From Microbotryomycetes sp. JL201 (taxonomy: Eukaryota; Basidiomycota; Microbotryomycetes), in assembly GCA_033819885.1 (NCBI GenBank), contig JAQYUZ010000013.1, positions 248,001 through 312,000 of the forward strand: a stretch of DNA of 64,000 nt, read 5' to 3'. The notes beneath the pieces were generated by a model that did not search any database, was not told the DNA's origin, and worked only from the letters and a program-made list of their open reading frames with translations. This document shows positions 58,108 to 64,000 of this stretch, one piece after another. The first letter of the stretch is position 1. Every line of letters starts with the position of its first letter. Both the position numbers and the translations under genes were made by a program.

Positions 58108-60213
58108 TCAAGCTCGAGGTGGAGCTGTTCTCCAAGCGCTCGCGATCGTGATGCGCTTAGCCTGCGAGGAAGCCGATAAGTGATCTTTGACTTTGCCTTC
58201 GTGCATAGCAAACGCCTCACCTGCTCTAATGAGATGCTGGAGAACTTGAGCTCGATCGCCCTCGAATCGTCAGTCAAGTCGTCCTCCATTTCCGTTGCCA
58301 ATGGAGTGTCGGCCATGCTCAAGGTCTTGCTCGCCGCGAACGGTTTAAACTCGCTGACCACTTTGCGTGGCGGTGAAGAAGGCCCAGTCGTCGAATCCGG
58401 CCGAGGTGGAAGCGACGGGTAGCTGCTACCAGACCGATACGACCCTTTGTACCGCTCAGCGAGGTATTTTTCGGTGAATCGAGAGCCAGTGATCTGTTAT
58501 GGTCGCACACTAGGTGTTCAGGATGTGGCTGTAGCCTCAATTCAGCTAAGAAAACTGCTTACCCGTTTGAGCCTAGGCTTTGCTTCTGCCAAAGAGGCTG
58601 CGCTAACGAACGTGTCGACGTTGTGTCTTGTCTCATCAGTCTCTCGCTGCAGACGAAACAAGCCCGTCCGAATCTCAGTTCTGGCTCGATCATAGTGAGA
58701 GCTCACTCACGTGAATGCTCTCGAATGTCAGTTGTTTCGTGGCCTCTCCTCTAAGCATCAATTTCTCCTGCAGCTCTCTCGCCACTTCGTCAACAGACCC
58801 GTCACCTCCGTGCACACGTTGCCCAACGGCCAGGCCAACTTCTTGAATGATGCGATCCATGTCCATTTGCTCCAAGGCCGAACCAACAATGACGTGTGAG
58901 AGCAGAGCAGCCGTAGTCAAAGGTACGAGCACGGCCGACGTGATGACAGTCAGAGCTCTGAAAAAGTCTGTCGCGTACATATACCCAGAACAAGCTGGCT
59001 CGCATGAGACAACAAACTGCGAACAAGAAGTCTCGCCCTTGAGAGAATGCTTGCAACCCGGCGACAGCTTGTGTGATGGCTTACGAGACTAATACCTTGC
59101 GCTGCCATCATTCTCGCCAGCAAGAGCGGATCCTCTCCATCGGGGCCACCATTTGGGAAGCCATCACCGTACCTGTAAGCGATGATCAGATCATTGAAAT
59201 CGTCAAAGTCACTTTCGATGAACAGCGTTGGGAAATAGACGCTGGTGCTTACTCTCCAATGCCATGCGCCGGCGCGTCTGCGACCAACACACACATTTTG
59301 CTCGCCCCTGGGCGCCACTGCAGCTCGAGCGCCGCCTTCATCGCCGCCGTCACTGCCTCGGGACCATCGCCTCCTCCAGATGCGTGCAAGGCGCTCAGGT
59401 TGGCTTTGACGAGTTCGACGTCTGAAGTAAAGTCGAAACTCTGTCATGCAATTTTCACATACTGGTCAGCATGGAGAGTTCTCCAGAATCAATCTTGACG
59501 CGATAGCACCTTTGTGATGTAGGAATTGTCCTGAGGAGGATAGTCCCTATACGCGATCAACCCGACTTTGAGCGCGTCGAGCGAGCCTAGTTTGCCGCTG
59601 TGCAATATATTTTCGACAATGAGCTCGATATTGTTTGCTGCAGACTTGAGGTATGAAGACATTGATCCTGTCGCGTCCATTATAAAGACGACTGTATTCG
59701 AGATTGAGTCATACGGACCACGTCAGTCACACTGTACTAAGCTCGGCAGGAAGGCAGCCATCTCTTTAATCAGATGCTCTGCGATCGGCCGTGCGTCCTG
59801 CGCACGTAGGTGCAGTGCGGCTTGGCCGTGGCCCGAGCGCCGGTATGCCTCGACAGAGACACAGGCGGACAAGTCACGGCTAGCAAGACCTGCCGGTAAT
59901 CTTAGTTGCATCAATACCACCGCTGGTCCGCTATTGTGTTGCTTGCGCGCCTTTCGGATCTCCCACGTATTGTTCGCCTCGGCGCCGAGGCCGCGCGCCA
60001 CAGCGAACAATGAGGCACGCCAGGCATGGGGAAGTCGGTTTCCGAGATCGTCCATCGCTTGTTTTGGGCCTCGTGCGCGCGCATATCCGAAAGTGACTCA
60101 CGGTCGAGCAGCCTGGTGGGATCGGCGATGCCGTCCATCGAGCTCGCCTGCTGCTGTTGTTGCTGCGGCGGGTACGACACGCCTTCGAGGCCCCACATGT
60201 CCATGTCACCCAT
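58108..60213 (-). CDS. von Willebrand factor A domain protein (alpha-kinase-like VWA)
   Basis: Minus strand, multiple exons from the ATG at 60213 (MGDMDMWGLEG) through a six-Gln run. The VWA core reads QFVFIMDATGSMSSYLKSA, a metal-ion site with D-x-T-x-S. It continues KVGLIAYRDYPPQD, FDFTSDVELV, GGGDGPEAV, MCVLVADAPAHGIGE, YGDGFPNGGPDGEDPL and FVVSCEPA. This order is typical of the VWA found beside or related to fungal alpha-kinases. C-terminal parts hold a Pro/Ser linker and ISLEQAKRITIAS, ending at 58108. No kinase domain is present in this gene. Function is unknown; VWA domains usually mediate protein binding. Joins in the N-terminal third are approximate. Confidence 0.8.
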
Positions 60214-60514
60214 TTCGGGCGCAACGGACGACGACGTCGAGAGGCGAGATTGAATGGGGCAACCGTCCGGCGCCAGGAAGCGACAGGCGAGATGATGACG
60301 ACAGAATTTGCATAGCAAGACGAGAAACACCAATCTGAATTACGCCATTCAGAAAGCATGCTGTTGACCAACAGTTGCCCCCATTCGCATCACTTTTGGC
60401 GAAAATGATCCACCGCTGCGCGATCAGCTGGGCATGTATATTACACACAACAAAAGAACTCGTTGCTTGAAGCGTCTAGACCACTCCCTCAATCAAGAAT
60501 CAAACCCGTGTCTG
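60214..60514. other. Intergenic
   Basis: About 300 bases upstream of the VWA gene and just beyond the Gem1 stop. Nothing recognised; presumed VWA promoter and Gem1 3' flank. Confidence 0.4.
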
Positions 60515-63449
<2,935 letters not shown>

Positions 63450-63666
63450 TCGCGTCTCAGCAACCTATGGTCGAACCGGCCCAGGGGGGCGAAGTTGCTG
63501 CTGAGACGCTCACGAGCGTGTCGCGTGCACTCTCTAGCTGTTCCGGTGGATAGGCGCCCAGCGGGGAACTCTGTGGCTGGTCTGAGAATGGCCAAAACAG
63601 GCGCGCCGAGCCGCCGAGTGCGGTTTTTGTTTCGCTTCAACGCCGTCCGGCCAATCACTCAAAGTC

Positions 63667-64000
63667 ATGGCACAGGGCAACCTCAAGCTCAAAAAGAAGG
63701 AGCAGTCATCCACTTCGAAAAAGCTCAAAGCTCCCGCGCCAAAGAAGGGTGGTCAGTTTGGGAACGAGCTTAGCAAGATCCGAACCCATCTCGCGCACGC
63801 TCTGACTATGTCTCCTCTGTCACAGCCAGGACAATTCCTCCAAAGAAGGCTCAAGCTGTCGCTAGAGAAATGGTTCACAGAGTCAGTCGATCACAGATGG
63901 CCCAAGCTTGAGCGCTTCGGCGATGTCTGCTCGCACAAGGCATGAGATCCAATATGCTGACGCATAGTTGGGCTTCTTGGGCGGTTAAACTATTCAGAAA
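63667..64000 (+). CDS. UPF0390-like small basic protein, 3' end cut by window
   Basis: MAQGNLKLKKKEQ at the start is almost diagnostic of the small UPF0390 (Leydig cell tumour 10-kDa homologue) family. Exon 1 (63667-63751) joins exon 2 (63826-63881) through a GTCAGT intron to give KKGARTIPPKKAQAVAREMV, matching the family's central KKGAR..PPKKA block. A second GTCAGT donor follows at 63882, and the remaining exon(s) lie past or at the right edge. The family is very basic and nucleolar or nucleic-acid-associated by composition; function is unknown. The gene is divergent from GEM1, 217 bases apart. Confidence 0.82.

Overview
The window is nuclear DNA of an intron-rich fungus, most likely a basidiomycete. 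It holds 28 recognisable protein-coding genes on both strands, mostly a few hundred bases apart. Almost all are split by very short introns (about 37-80 nt, a few of 100-260 nt) with GT-AG ends and CTGAC/CTAAC-like branch points close to the acceptor. The gene set is eukaryotic housekeeping: ribosomal protein uL3, Rpn13, RNase H2 subunit C, Miro/Gem1, a derlin, a 6-phosphofructo-2-kinase and an Fmp27-type bridge lipid-transfer protein. I saw no rRNA, tRNA, CRISPR array, transposon or virus-like element. The species cannot be fixed from the sequence alone.

Layout. 1-12 kb: arrestin-like protein (cut by the left edge), ING/PHD chromatin protein, a large uncharacterised protein, an HDAC/acetylpolyamine-amidohydrolase-type deacetylase, and a DUF3605 protein. 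13-20 kb: an Ecl1-like zinc protein, a plasma-membrane Na+/H+ antiporter and a cytochrome c peroxidase. 20-33 kb: a CASTOR-like ACT-domain protein divergent from the peroxidase, a MAPEG protein, a DHHC palmitoyltransferase, RNase H2C, a BTB-like protein, Rpn13, a polyQ protein and a G-patch protein. 33-44 kb: a SCOC-like coiled-coil protein and the 9.9-kb FMP27/BLTP2 gene. 44-64 kb: a second Ecl1-like protein, a Rho2-like GTPase, a SUR2 hydroxylase, uL3, a derlin, PFK26, a DUF427 protein, a VWA protein, Gem1, and the start of a UPF0390 protein at the right edge.

The genes do not form a pathway cluster. Several touch related themes: ER/membrane lipid biology (SUR2, derlin, FMP27, DHHC, MAPEG), stress and nutrient sensing (two Ecl1-like proteins, CASTOR-like protein, Na+/H+ antiporter, peroxidase), and protein or chromatin turnover (Rpn13, ING, deacetylase).

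The most unusual signal is in the splicing. Rebuilding reading frames from conserved protein families forces at least eight introns to begin with GC rather than GT. Four of them lie in the PFK26 gene and two in FMP27. Many other donors have C at intron position +3 (GTCAGT). Several genes also contain coding micro-exons, down to 4 nt in the uL3 gene. All exon joins were inferred by eye from frame, splice signals and family conservation; none was tested against transcripts or databases.
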